From: Pegea sp. RAD2-039
Taxonomy: Eukaryota > Chordata > Thaliacea > Salpida > Salpidae
Length of the DNA: 64,000 nt
Reading direction: 5' to 3'
Assembly: GCA_034620365.1 (NCBI GenBank)
Contig: JAQGEQ010000363.1
Coordinates: forward strand, 1,116,001 to 1,180,000
A model generated the notes under the pieces. The model was not told the DNA's origin, searched no databases, and was given only the letters and a program-made list of their open reading frames with translations. The position numbers and the translations under genes were made by a program. Of this stretch, positions 52,485 to 64,000 are shown in pieces; within the stretch, counting starts at the first letter, position 1, and each line of letters opens with the position of its first letter.

Positions 52485-55400
52485 ATGAAAGAGGCTTATC
52501 ACAAGTGCTTGTTGTGTCAAACTACTTTTAAAAATGAACCTGTAAGTTTCAATTTCTGCTTCCTAATTGATCAACTGATCTTCATCTTTCAGGACCTTTT
52601 CTTGCATCTTCTCAGTCTTGTTCATCAAAAGAAGTTAGGGGCAGAACACGACACAGACGAGTGAGCTAGGAAAACATTTTGCTCAAATTGTTTCAAGACA
52701 TCTCTTCCCACAGGGACTTCTTCTTCCAATGTGCTCTTTGTTCTGAAGACTTTCCCAATCTTAAGAAGTTTATCGTTCATGTCCGTGGAGTTCCTCATAT
52801 TGAAAAATTGAAAATTTTTCAATCAAATGAAGATCAGATCGAAATTCATCAAATGCTGATGAAGTAGATCTCTTTGTGATCCCAACATCTCTAAATCTTC
52901 TACATCCGCAGGATTCAAGACACATTTTTAAAGGAATCAAAGAAGCCGACAATCATGCCTCAAAATGTCCGATTAATTGATCCTGATAAAGGGAGTGGGA
53001 TCAAGAAGACTTCAACAGATCTTCATCACATCACAGAAGCACGTAGAAGTCTCATAAAGGTGATAAGATCATTGATGACGTCATTTCACCTCACATGAAT
53101 ACCTCACAGGCTTCCTGTGAAAAAGTAGAGATTACAGCTCCTGGGTCTGATCTTCAACTTTCTTCTCAACCTCATCTAAATCACTCTCGCAACTCTCATC
53201 CAGGATCTACCCCCAGACTCCCAACAGAAGTTGACCCCACATCCTATCACAGACCTTACCACAGACCCTATTCAAACCTCGACCCCAGGCCCTATTTTGA
53301 CCCTAAATCTCACCCTCAATTTGCCTCGAAACCTTATTCAGAATCCGACTTCAGGACCTACTCACGGTTTGTCCCGAGGCCTCACTTTCCCAGACACCAA
53401 TTACGTCACTCACATAAACCCCGCTTTCGTTCGAACCCCAGATTCAGGTCTCCTCACTCCAAAGACTTTTTCAGAAACCACTCGCCTCGTCCAAAAAATC
53501 CGAGAAACTTTAATGGAAGCTGGAATAGATCTTTTCGGTTTTATGATTCTGGAATCAACCAAAGATTTCAATCTCATCAAGATTTTGTGAATTCAAATCA
53601 AATCAACGATCATCTTTCAAGCTCTTGCTCTTCAGAGGTAAGATCTTCTCATCTTTTCAGCTTGTTTATCATTTATCAAATCACAGAAGACACTAAATGG
53701 AAATCACGTGACTTCTTACAAGGATGATGACGTCATCAGAGAGACACACAAACATCACTCGCCAAAGTCTTTCAACGATTCATTGATGAAGCAAAAGAAC
53801 TTGACAGAGGAGCTGAGAAGCTTCCGACAATCTCTCAATGAAGATTTGGAAGTTGAGACGAGAAGATCTTCTAGTTCACATAAAAGTGAAGTAGCGAATA
53901 TCGAGTATCAAACTCCTCCTAGCAGAGCAAGATCAGAAGATACTTTCTCAGATGTTGCTCCTCGTATAGTGCTACTTGACGAGGTTAGTTTTTTTTTATC
54001 CCTGCTCTCATCTGTTCTCTGATCTTGTTTTGTTGTCAGATTGATCCAATAAATGGAACTAACAGCTCAACAACAAGTGAAGAAAGAAGTCCAAAGGAGT
54101 AAGAAAGATTTGTTGATCTGTGTCTCTTTGATCATTTACAAATGAGCAGATCGAAAGTAAACGAGAAGCAAAGATTGGGGAGAGATGGGAACAAAAGTTT
54201 GAACAATTCTGGGTCATCATCATCATCTGTTAACGAGAAAGCAACTGGCAAAAACAAGTAGGTCTTTATACAAATGAGCAAGAGACAAATATTTCATCAA
54301 CAGACAAAATAATTGCCAATCAACAAAATCTACTCATAGATATCATACATTGAAATATAAGGGGCGCTCAAAAAAGCGGAAATGTTTTCAATCAGCAAAG
54401 TAAGCTTCTTAACACATCCTCTTCTTCAAGATTGCTTGATATTTCATCTTTTTTCAAGTTCAAGTCTTCAAGAAAATCCGGCATCAGTTAAGGATCAATT
54501 ACAACAACTAGCTTGTGATAAGCAAGCACAGCAAGACACAGTGAAGCAGTAAGTGACAAACATATCTCTTGACGTCAACTTCAATTTCTATTTCTCAAAT
54601 TCAGGTTAGAACGAAACAACAACGACAAGATAGAGGTATGTTTCACCTTCCAACTCATTTTTCTTATTACTTCTTTGACTTAACGCTGAATAAAAGCATT
54701 AAAATTTTGCTACAAAAAATACTTTATCAATTTTAAACTTCTTTTATTACCAAAATAAGCTGAAACTTATTTAAAAGTTAGTTAGACTTCTTTAATTACC
54801 ATTTGATGTGATAAAACTTGTAATTACTAGTGACGCTGGTTCAAAGCCCGCTTCAACCCCCTAGATCCAGTGAAAACTCAGCTTGCTTTGATTTAGCACC
54901 TTAATTTGTTAAAACTTCTCGATGACATTTGTTAATCCTGATAAAATTCTCTTTTAATATTAACAAATCTTGTACTTATTAGTCGAGGGAACTAAACACT
55001 TGAAGCAAAACTAGTTCTAGTCAAACATACTAGATCAATTCAGCACTTTGATTTGTAGATAACTCTCAGATAAAAATCTGACCAAAAAAGCAAATGTCGA
55101 GTTTTTAATCCTTAAAACTTTACACCAACCATTTATATCAAACAACCATCTCTACACCAGCCATTCATATCAAACAACCATCTCTACACCAACCATTCAT
55201 ATCAAACAACCATCTCTACACCAAACATTCATATCAAACAACCATCTCTACACCAACCATTCATATCAAACAACCATCTCTACACCAACCATTCATATCA
55301 AACAACCATCTCTACACCAACCATTTATATCACCCTTTAAAAGTAACCTCAGTTTTCTCAAACAAAACTGAAATATTCAAAATGCTTCTTGATTTTGAAA

Positions 55401-58400
55401 CATAATTTTACAAACCTTCATCTTGTTTGTCTTTCATCTGTGATGAAGCTCCAAACTTGTATAAACAGTTTTTGAACTTCAGGAACAACATCCGGATAAA
55501 AATGAATCTTGTTTCAAGGAGCCATTACCTCCGGCCCGGTTAGTATCTACTCATCAATAAGAAGAATTATCTGATGATGATCATTTTGTTGCTTAGCTTT
55601 GAAATTGAAGAACTTTTTGTTCCTATTATGACACCAAGTCAATCCACTAAGTGCAAGCAAGATGTTGAAGAATTTCTCAAAATTGTTCAACAAGTTAGTC
55701 ACGTGGTACTGGTAGTGATTGATGATAAAACTATTTCATGGTATTAGGTAGAGAAGGAATCAGATCAGACTCCTAATCTTTGCTCTTCAAGAGAAGCTCC
55801 TCTAGAACCAACTTCTCAAAGTAGTTCGTCTGATCTTCATGAAAAGCTTCTCAAAATGTCTGAAGAAGAAGATGGTTTGATGAAAGATTTGGATTCGTTG
55901 AAGAAGCAATCTGTTGCTCTTCAAACAGAAGTTACAGAAGTTGAAGCAGTGAGAAGAGATCTTCTAATCTTCTGGATAAGATTCAAATGAAGTTTTTTGT
56001 AGAAGCTGAAATCGTTGATGCAGAAGCAAGCGGATGTCTCGGAAGATGTTAAAAATAAAGAAGTGAGACTGAAGTTGATTCATGAGAAGAGATTACAACT
56101 CCTCAGGTAAAATCTTACTCCGATTCTGATCTTTAAATCATTCTAAACTTCCATCAGAAACACTTCATCCAAAAGTTGCTCCCAAGTCGATTCTTTTGGA
56201 GCTGATGACAAGTCTTCAGAATCACCGATAACTTCTCGATCCTCAGATCAGATACTTCAGTCTCCAAGATCTTCTGATCAGATACTTCAGTCTCCAAGGT
56301 CTTCTGATCAGATACTTCAGTCTCCAAGATCCTCAGATCAACTGAGTTATTCTTCAAGATCCTTAGATCAGAAGAAACAATCTCCAAGATCCTTAGATCA
56401 GAAGAATCAATCTTCAAATTCTTCAGATCAACTCAGTTATTCTTCAAGATCATTTGAATCAGCTAGCCAAAATCATTCAACTTGTAGTAAAATCCAAACA
56501 AATCTTCCTCCTGATGTCAAATTGAGTCCTGATTCCATTGTTTCTAAATATCTAACAGATCAACAGCAAGTAATCTTTTAAATCTTCATCTCTGATCACT
56601 TTGGTAATCTGCTAAATTTTTCAGGAAATCATTCGAAAGAATAACGAACAAATAATGGCAAAGATCAAAGAGGAAAAGTGAGTAGCTCTTTCCTTAAATT
56701 GCCCCTAACCAAAGTCTCTTCCTCCTTAGAGTCAACCTCGAAGAAAGCGCTTTCCCTGTCCCTGTATCGAGGTTCGTGTCAATTTCTTGCAACAGCTTGA
56801 TATGTTGTCAATGTTGATTTTTAGTGGTGTGTCCAGCACCGACTCTTGGCACTCTGTTGTCAATTCTTCTTTTAGTTCCTGCTCCTCTAGAAAGTATAAA
56901 GAAGAAACTGAATTTTTTAAACTCTTATATCATGGTTAGTTGAGTTTTAACTTTTGTCAAAAAGAATTAAAAGTATTTCATTTAGAAAAAAGAAAAGCTG
57001 AATCACTAGATATGAGCTTACAAATTCACAAGCTACCTGTTATATATGTCGATGTAGTGATGAATAGATATCTCATCTCATCTTCTAAAGACCTTAAAAT
57101 AGTTATAACTGATCTGGGAAAAAGTGAGTTATAAAAAAACCTTTCAGATCTTTATCACGTGTACCTTGCTCTATAGAAAGCGAAGTTGGTAAGATGAAGC
57201 TATGTTCTGCTCCTTCGTGTGCGGTGACCTGGGAAAAAATTATAGAAAGAGAGAGAATAGAAGTTAGTATGTATGTAGCTGTAAACACGTCTACAGATCT
57301 AACATGGAAAAATGCTAAACACAAAGTTTACTGCATCAAAGCTTGTATTACTCATAAAGTAAGTTGTCTCCTTCCAGAAATTGTGTCTCATCAATTTCAC
57401 TTCCAGACCAACAATGTTTGTAATGTATCCTGGAAACATAAATTAGTAGTCGACGCCAACATACCTATAACTTGTCTATTGCCTAAAAAACAGCTTCTTT
57501 ATATTGGTAAGAAAAATGGAGATATCGTGGTTTATGATACAGATAAAGTAAGTGCAACTATACATGAATTTTATCATTAACTTGTTGGTCATAGAATCGA
57601 GCGCGGACGGTATTCACGTACAGTACCGGCCACGCTGTCACTGCACTTGCCTTTGGCCGAGATGGGGGTCGAGAAGTAATAGTATGCGCTACTAGCGACC
57701 ATTTGATTAATTTACGAACTGCTGATGATGGGTTGATGCTAAAAACGTTTCAATGTCATTCAGGAACCATACAATCTATCAAAGTTTGTGTTAAAAGTTT
57801 AAGTTGATGTAGATCAGTAAGTAGTGTTTTTTTAGGTCAAAGACAGTGTGATGGTTAGTGCATCTTTAGATTTCACTGCTCAAGTACATGATGTTGTTAG
57901 TGGAAGAACAAAGTTCAAGTAATTCTTCTTCATTTGATTGTTACTCTTCATTTGATCTTTTTCAATCTTTCTAGGTATATGAAGCAGCACAGGAATTGTG
58001 TTAAAAGTTTAGAGATTTATAAAGATCGATTTGTGACTGTCTGCAAGGATAACAAGCTCCGTGTATTTTCAACTAATGTAAGTTTCAATCTTGTTTCTGT
58101 TCATTTTTATAAATTCGAATTTCTTACTTTTTCAAGCTGTTTTATTGTGAATTTTTAGGCATTTATGTCATAAACCTGCTAACTGATTGTAATTATTTTT
58201 TTGGGGGTTCTAGAAACTTGAAATGTTTGGTGATCCTGTTGAAATCAACGCAGTACCTTGCTCTCTATTTGTTGATCAATGTGAACTTCTTGACTTTGTT
58301 CTTCCAGTAGCATATGTTGGCTGCGAAAATGGATTTGTTAAAATCCTTGGTATTCATGAACTAGCAAATTTGTCGTTGTCTCAGAAAATGAGGCGAACTG

Positions 58401-59049
58401 GAGAAGTCAGTTATCTTTCAACATTTTCTTCAATCTAAGTTTTGTTCTTTCAGCACAATCACTCATCTTCTGAAACTAGTAATACAAGCTCTTTTGACAA
58501 AATGATTGATTACGTTCATAGCTTCAATTGTCAAGTTCGAACCTTGTTGTTTTCATTAAATTTTCAAAAATCAATAAATCTTGCTAACAATTCAAACTAT
58601 TACTTTTCACTTTTATCTTTTAAATTGTTTTTTCAACCACTAGTGGTCAGACTGTGAAGCTGGAGGATTTTCTAATGGAGATGCTCTAAAGACTCATATT
58701 TACCTCTTTCACGTCACCGACGAATTTGTAAAGCGAATGAACACATCTTGCTGTTGGGGTAAATGTGTTCATTACTTCTCAACTGATATTGATACAAAAG
58801 AAGTAAGTTTTTTCTTCAGTAATTTTTCTAATTTAGTTGTTTGATGTTTATTGTATATTTAGATCTTTTTTTTTCTTGACAAAAGTTTATTGAAATAGAA
58901 AAATTAGAAACCATTTTATTAACTTTTCTTAAACCTATAAACTAGTTGTTGTATCAGGATAATTTACTTTACTATTTTTATTTTTTCAGAATGTCTATTT
59001 GCATATCGAAGAGCATTTAAATGATTTAATCAAATACTCGTTCAAGTGA
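52485..59049 (+). CDS. ZNF106: ZNF106-like zinc-finger and WD40 protein
   Basis: Large multi-exon gene with the ZNF106 architecture. That protein in vertebrates is a nuclear RNA-binding factor linked to splicing and neuromuscular maintenance. First exons: 52485-52541, 52593-52660, 52714-52863, 52912-53059, 53110-53637, 53687-53983, 54040-54098; the last is 58990-59049. Intermediate exons were not all fixed. The N-terminus has two U1/matrin-like fingers (CLLCQTTF...H...H and CALCSEDF...H...H). Next comes a Tyr/Pro/Arg/His-rich region (HRPYHRPYSNLDPRPYFDP), then a long Ser/Gln-rich, partly coiled-coil middle. The C-terminal propeller includes CLLPKKQLLYIGKKNGDIVV, VTALAFGRDGG and VMVSASLDFTAQVHDV. 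It ends with two more fingers (CQWSDCEAGGFS...H....H and CCWGKCVHYFS...H...H) in the same place as the human CWWHGC and CRWKNC fingers. The matching order of fingers, propeller and terminal fingers makes the call firm. Confidence 0.88.
55122..55332. repeat. 32-bp minisatellite, about 6.6 copies
   Basis: Head-to-tail 32-base units beginning ACACCAACCATTCATATCAA and followed by ACAACCATCTCT, with one or two substitutions between units. The array lies in the long intron of the ZNF106-like gene between about 54.63 and 55.48 kb. The near identity of units suggests recent expansion. Confidence 0.95.
56238..56459 (+). repeat. Coding tandem repeat, 10-residue unit
   Basis: Within an exon of the ZNF106-like gene, a 30-base unit encoding SPRSSDQILQ is repeated. 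First copies are nearly identical, then it diverges into SSRSLDQKKQ and SSDQLSYSSR forms. The repeats keep the reading frame. The opposite strand also stays open here for the same compositional reason. The unit is rich in Ser and Gln and has no obvious fold. Confidence 0.9.
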
Positions 59050-62000
59050 ATTCTACAAATATTTTTCAAATTTTTAGTCAAATCTTTTTTCTTGACGTTT
59101 CAGATATTTATTTTTTGAATTTACTGAAAACGTTGATCTTTTTTATTCTAATTACATTTAATGATGATTTCGAGTATTTTATAAAAAAAATCTTTTTTGA
59201 ATAAAAACTCTTTAAAAAAAAACTCGGTAAACTACTAAGTAGTAAGACAGGATTGAAAAGTTGTTTTTGAACACTTCAGATTTAATAAAATTTCAATATT
59301 AGGCTTACATCACAAGGATCGTATAAAATATTTATCTAAGACCCATATAAACTTTGTATCAAGTCCTTCAAAATCTTATAGGTTATAAATGTTTTGATTT
59401 TAGATCGAATGGTCTTGGTAAGTACTTAATATTTATAATTTACTAAAATCAATTTAAAATCTAAATTTAAAAAAAAAACACTTTTTCATATCGTAATCTT
59501 AACTCTTCTAAACAAACAGCAATCTTACTCAGCAAAACTTTCATCAGCACATGCAAATAAACGGTTTGAAAAATATCATTTAAAAGTGAAAGAGTTACAA
59601 ACAATATTCAGTGTAATCATTTAAGATAAAAACAACAAAGAAAGTTGATTGAATCTGAAACAAATTAAATGTTTAATGTCGATTTTTCAACCAGTTGTTT
59701 TAAGTTTATAAACTTTAGAATGTATCACAAGTATTGATAGAAAATGGTTGTTAATATTTTATTAGATACAGATGTAGCCTTGGTATTTAAAATCAGTTAA
59801 TGTTTTGAAACACAAGTATAATTTAGTTTCAAATTTTAAAACATCTTACAAAAACGAATGTAGTCCAACTTAAAGCTTCTTACTTTGTTTTACGAGGTTA
59901 ACAATCAGAGAAAAGATTGAAAAATCTGTTAGATATCAGTGATCAATAAACATTGATGTCTTGTATTATAACATGACCTATCCTATAAACCTGGATCATA
60001 AAACTATATCTTATTGTAACTCAAAAATTGAAATAAAATCGTAAGTAGATTTGTAAATACAGTTCTAATGCTGCACTTGGTGAGCGGTAAAAACTCTTTT
60101 ATGATTATAAAAAATCTTTTTAGGCTGGTTAAATTTGAGGTAGTGGGTTTCCGTAGTACATAGGCAATGATTTATGAAACCAAACTATCACTACTTCATT
60201 TCTAAACTCAGTGTAAAGAGCTTAAATGAAAAATTCTTTTAAGATAATTAGTTGTAGAATATGGCAAACATTTATTTTGCAATAAATAATCGCGACTTCT
60301 GTTCACTTGAAACAAAGTAAGATTTATTAAATTATAATTAATAGATAAAATCTCTTTTTTCCCAATTGTTAAACCAATTTTGACAAACAGTCAAAGTAAT
60401 TTATCAATTTTATTGTTAAGTATGATCAACTTTCAATATACTTTATTCATTTAGTTTGTATAATTAGCTGTTGATTGAGTATTATAATAAGTAGATATTT
60501 CTATTACATTTAACCAGTACTTGATACCGCAATAAAGATTGTATTAAACTTAAATTGTATGAAACATCGTATAATAAACTTAAAAATAGTAAAACAACTT
60601 CATAACGTCAGATTTCGTTTCGTCAGTAGCAAGCACTTTGATACTTTCTACAAGCGCAGCTGAAAATAATATTACAGTAATGATAAAAATTGGTTGTCAC
60701 GATACTATCGATTAAAAACTTATATTAACATAAAAATCTGTTGTGAGTTGAATTAAATATTGTTGAAAAATGATATTAGTTCAAACGTAAGGTTGTTGAA
60801 ATTTTATTGATTATAGATGAGTAAAAGTATTAAGGTATCTAAAATTGAATCATAAACTTCTTTATTTTTTTTAACTTGTAATTGAAGACTTAGTCATTTT
60901 TAATTGCTAACGAAGATGATAGATTACTTCTAATTCTTAATTAACTGGAAACTTGATGTTGCAAGCAGAAAGTCTTTTCTTAAATACCTTGGAACTGAAT
61001 ATGCTTGATTTGAACCTCAGCATTTCTATAAACCATTTGGTAAAATATCAAACATTTTATTGAAGTGATATTTTTTTAAATTATAGAATCAGTAGCGAAA
61101 ACTTAAAGCTACAATCTATACAATTTGTATTTGATGTTTATTTCTTTTACAATACTAATTTTTAACCAAATGGTGATGAGTTGTATCTGATTTGTATGAT
61201 AGAGTCTACCATTTAAAGACCTCAAGTAAAAAAAACTTATAAAGTATTATATTAAATTTATAGCAGTTGAAAACTACAAAATTACTGATTATAATTCAAA
61301 AGTTTGATCATATCAGAAAAAGCAAAGTTGAAATTTTTTTTTACAAATTTCAAATATTGATTTGACAATAAAACAACCACATCTGAAAGATAATTACTCG
61401 AGACTGGCGTTTTAAAGAGATTTATTGAATACCTGCTGCTTAGAATCTTGACTTGTTTTATTCTTCATTTATTCAAAAATTTTGGATGCAGATTTATAGG
61501 ATGGCAACCAAATATTTCTTTATTTTTAAAGAATTCACTTGGTGACACACTATAATACCTTTTACTAACAGCTTGGTTATGAAAAATCTTGTTTGTAGGA
61601 CTTAATCTATTATAGTCACCCTTCATAAGTGATGCGAAAATTTTTCACAGATCTTTATATTTTGTTATTCAGTATTTTAGTGTTTATCTTACATAATTAT
61701 CATAAAAAAAGCTTTAAATAGTACTATGTATAAATTCAATAGAGTTTAATCAGGTTCTAAACTTATGATTTTAATTGTACAATTTATAAAATTACTGTTA
61801 GCACACGAATTTCATAATACTTTTCAATAGAATTATTTTTTAAATCGAATCATTTGTACAAAATAAATAACAAAATTATATTTATTCTTATTGTAGTATC
61901 TTATTTTAAATACTCACAACAATTATTTTTAGTTTTACTTTTGAGTGGTTTGTCTAAGGGGGTAGCTGAATACTGTCTGATATATATTTACATTAAGCTT

Positions 62001-62896
62001 TAAAGTTTATCGTGTTCAGATAAAGCTAATTTCCGATTGTAGATTTGGTTAAAAACTGCAATATTGTATAAACTTTTATTTTAGTTAAAAGAATGTATAG
62101 TTATATATAGTGTTTATAACAAATAAAATAAAAAATAGAGTAACAAATTTTTAATTTAAAAGACTTCGTCTGCAAATTCATAAATTTTTAAAAACATATT
62201 TATGAACCTTCAACCTTGTCTTATACTACTAGGGAATATCTGCAGATGTATTAAATTGTCTTCATTTCAATTTATTTCTTTATATGAGGAAATACACATT
62301 AAATTGAATAATTCACTGACCCAAAATTATTTATTTCCGTTTTATTTTTATCTAATAATCTATGTTTTTAGTCATATTCGGATATTATTTGATGTCTATC
62401 TTAGTAAATTATTAAAATTACCTTCAAGATTGTTTTACTTATTTTTTTTGTATTTATTTAATTATTAACATTCTATTTTGGTTTATTTTTTGACCTCAAA
62501 TTCTTTTATTTAACATATATTTTAATAAAATTAGTATTTCAAGTTATTATAAGTTAGAAATTTGGTAAAATAATATCTTGTATTTTTATATCATTCATTG
62601 TGAAGTTTATTTTAAATCTAACTTTAAAAAGAGTTTTATGAAATTGATAAAGTTTTTTTATTAAATAATTTGTGAATCATTTACTAAGAATTTCTGGGTT
62701 AATAAAGTGATTTTGATATCCAATTAATTCAAATTCAGTAATTGTTTGTTTAGATAGTAAATTTTAGAAAGTAGTTTTATTTAAGCATGTTGGTATTGTC
62801 TTATTGTTTTACAAAAAATAATTTCTTTTAAATTAATTCATTTGATAGTTTTTCACTCACTTTTTGAATTTTAGTTAAAAGTTTTGTGAAATAATT
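59050..62896. other. Intergenic, ZNF106-like / GLRX3
   Basis: About 3.8 kb of AT-rich DNA without a recognisable gene. A frame at 62202-62468 is built from AT-rich codons (Leu, Phe, Tyr, Ile) and is treated as chance. The acceptor-like tract ending in AG at 62873-62874 precedes the GLRX3 ATG by 22 bases. Confidence 0.6.
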
Positions 62897-64000
62897 ATGG
62901 AGGAAGTTCTTCAAAATATCACTACCCAAAAGGTATTTGAAATATTTCAAAAGTTTAGATAATTTTTTTCTAAATATTTGTTTTTTATATTTTTTAACGT
63001 TGAATAATTTAATTGATCATTATTACAATTTTCAGTTAAAAGATGCTATTTTTATTAAATTTATGAAAATCATATAACTTTTTTAGGCTTTTAATGATGC
63101 TTTAGAAGAACAAGGAAGAAATCTTACTGTTGTCCACTTCTGGGCTGATTGGGCAGAGCAGTGTAAACAAATGAATGATGTTTTAAAAGAACTAGCCAGG
63201 CAATACCCTAATGTAAGTGATGATAACTCTGGAAATGTTCTTTGTTTATTTCAAAAGCGTTTTTGCAATAGTTTTTATATAAGTGTATAAAAAATAATCA
63301 ATTTATTATCAAAAATAAGATTTTTTAACAAATAGATTTGTTGTTAAAGGTCAAATATTTATTGATAGAAGCTGAAGAGTTACCTGATGTATCAGTTTCT
63401 TATGAAGTTGAAGCAGTTCCAACTTTTCTTTTTCTAAAAAATAAACAACAAATTGGAAGATTAAATGGAGCACATGCTCCTGAACTTACAAAGATGGTAA
63501 GTTGACAGATTCATTATTCTCAAATGAAAGCATTCTTTGATTTTCTGTAACAAAACTGAAAATTTCTAAAATTAGTTGTGATATCAAGTACTTGATCATA
63601 GGTAAAAGAGCATTTGAATACTCCAGCACCTTCCTCTAACCCTGATGAATTGCTGCACAAGAAGTTGAGATCTTTGATTAATTCTGATGAATGCATACTT
63701 TTTATGAAGGTAAATCTCATTTGCATCTAATTGAACTAGTTTAAAGCAAAACTCTTAAATTTTGAACATTTGCAAATGTGTAGGGTAATAGAGAAGCTGT
63801 CAAATGTGGCTTTTCTTCTAAAATGATTCAATTACTGGAAAGTTACGATTGTGCCTATTCTACCTTTGATATCCTTGAAGACCCAGAGGTTCGCCAAGGT
63901 CTTAAGGTGTTCTCTGAATGGCCTACTTTTCCTCAGTTATATGTTAAAGGTTTCTTTCTTTATTTTTTTGCAGAACTTTTGATCATGACATTTGGTAATG
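62897..64000 (+). CDS. GLRX3: Glutaredoxin-3 (PICOT), 5' part
   Basis: Cytosolic monothiol glutaredoxin that binds a shared iron-sulfur cluster and works with BolA2 in cluster delivery. Exons in the window: 62897-62932, 63087-63212, 63350-63496, 63602-63709, 63784-63949, all phase-consistent. The gene continues beyond the window. The N-terminal thioredoxin-like domain reads [19 protein letters not shown] (human VVHFWAPWAPQCAQMNEVM) with [20 protein letters not shown], so the second redox Cys of true thioredoxins is missing as in the family. A first glutaredoxin domain follows with [16 protein letters not shown], whose CGFS active site is intact, and [21 protein letters not shown] second glutaredoxin domain, as in human, would lie past the end. 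Confidence 0.96.

Noticed and set aside
53231-53590. 119-codon frame overlapping the ZNF106-like exon
   Set aside because: It is a shifted reading of the Pro/Tyr/Arg/His-rich repeat tract; the exon phases on both sides support only the other frame.
54825-54860. Possible tRNA B box (GGTTCAAAGCCC)
   Set aside because: No paired T-arm, no A box at the right distance and no flanking element.
56154-56417. 87-codon minus-strand frame
   Set aside because: Antisense of the coding SPRSSDQILQ repeats; periodic sequence keeps several frames open.
62202-62468. 88-codon plus frame
   Set aside because: Nearly all Leu/Phe/Tyr/Ile/Lys from AT-rich codons, with no splice signals or conserved motif.

Overview
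The window is nuclear DNA of an animal. Every larger gene is split by GT-AG introns, many only 50-60 bp long. The sequence is strongly AT-rich, and the proteins are metazoan: a Stum/SPEC3 membrane protein, a six-domain gelsolin, an SLC1 transporter, a MAP3K19-type kinase and a ZNF106-type zinc-finger/WD40 protein. The standard genetic code fits. I cannot name the phylum. Short introns, high AT and splice acceptors sitting just before start codons would suit a small-genome invertebrate that uses spliced-leader trans-splicing (rotifers, flatworms and cnidarians are candidates), but this is inference.

Layout: 1-9.9 kb has no host gene and holds a decayed CR1/Jockey-like LINE (5148-7900). 9.9-12.6 kb is MRPL39 (+), with a SINE-like insertion in its last intron. 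A LINE 3' fragment (about 13.7-14.0 kb) lies before a MAP3K19-like kinase (-, 14.06-16.9 kb). Stum (+, 19.4-21.1 kb) converges on an unrecognised 13-exon gene for a charged 370-residue protein (-, 21.5-23.6 kb). A tight same-strand cluster follows at 26.3-30.9 kb: NDUFAF2, TMEM41A, a C1orf53-like gene and NDOR1, with gaps of 284, 278 and 95 bp. Gelsolin (-, 31.6-35.3 kb), an SLC1 amino-acid transporter (-, 38.1-41.2 kb) and a small CTR-type copper transporter (-, 43.5-44.4 kb) come next. A gene-poor stretch holds a third LINE 3' fragment (47.3-47.6 kb). Then come a single-exon 211-residue protein rich in SH2-ligand-like tyrosine motifs (-, 50.0-50.6 kb), a ZNF106-like gene (+, 52.5-59.0 kb) and the 5' part of GLRX3 (+, 62.9 kb to the window end).

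For MRPL39, MAP3K19, Stum, the 370-residue protein, the C1orf53-like gene, NDOR1, gelsolin, SLC1 and CTR I derived full exon chains whose lengths sum to a multiple of three with matching phases at every junction. Functionally the genes are mostly housekeeping: mitochondrial translation and complex I assembly (MRPL39, NDUFAF2), cytosolic iron-sulfur handling (NDOR1, GLRX3), metal and amino-acid import (CTR, SLC1), actin severing (gelsolin) and signalling (MAP3K19, the tyrosine-motif protein). They share no single pathway. The most interesting signals are the recurring acceptor-before-ATG pattern with the compact four-gene cluster, a Lys-to-Asn change in the kinase catalytic loop, altered signature motifs in the SLC1 transporter, and two proteins I cannot assign.
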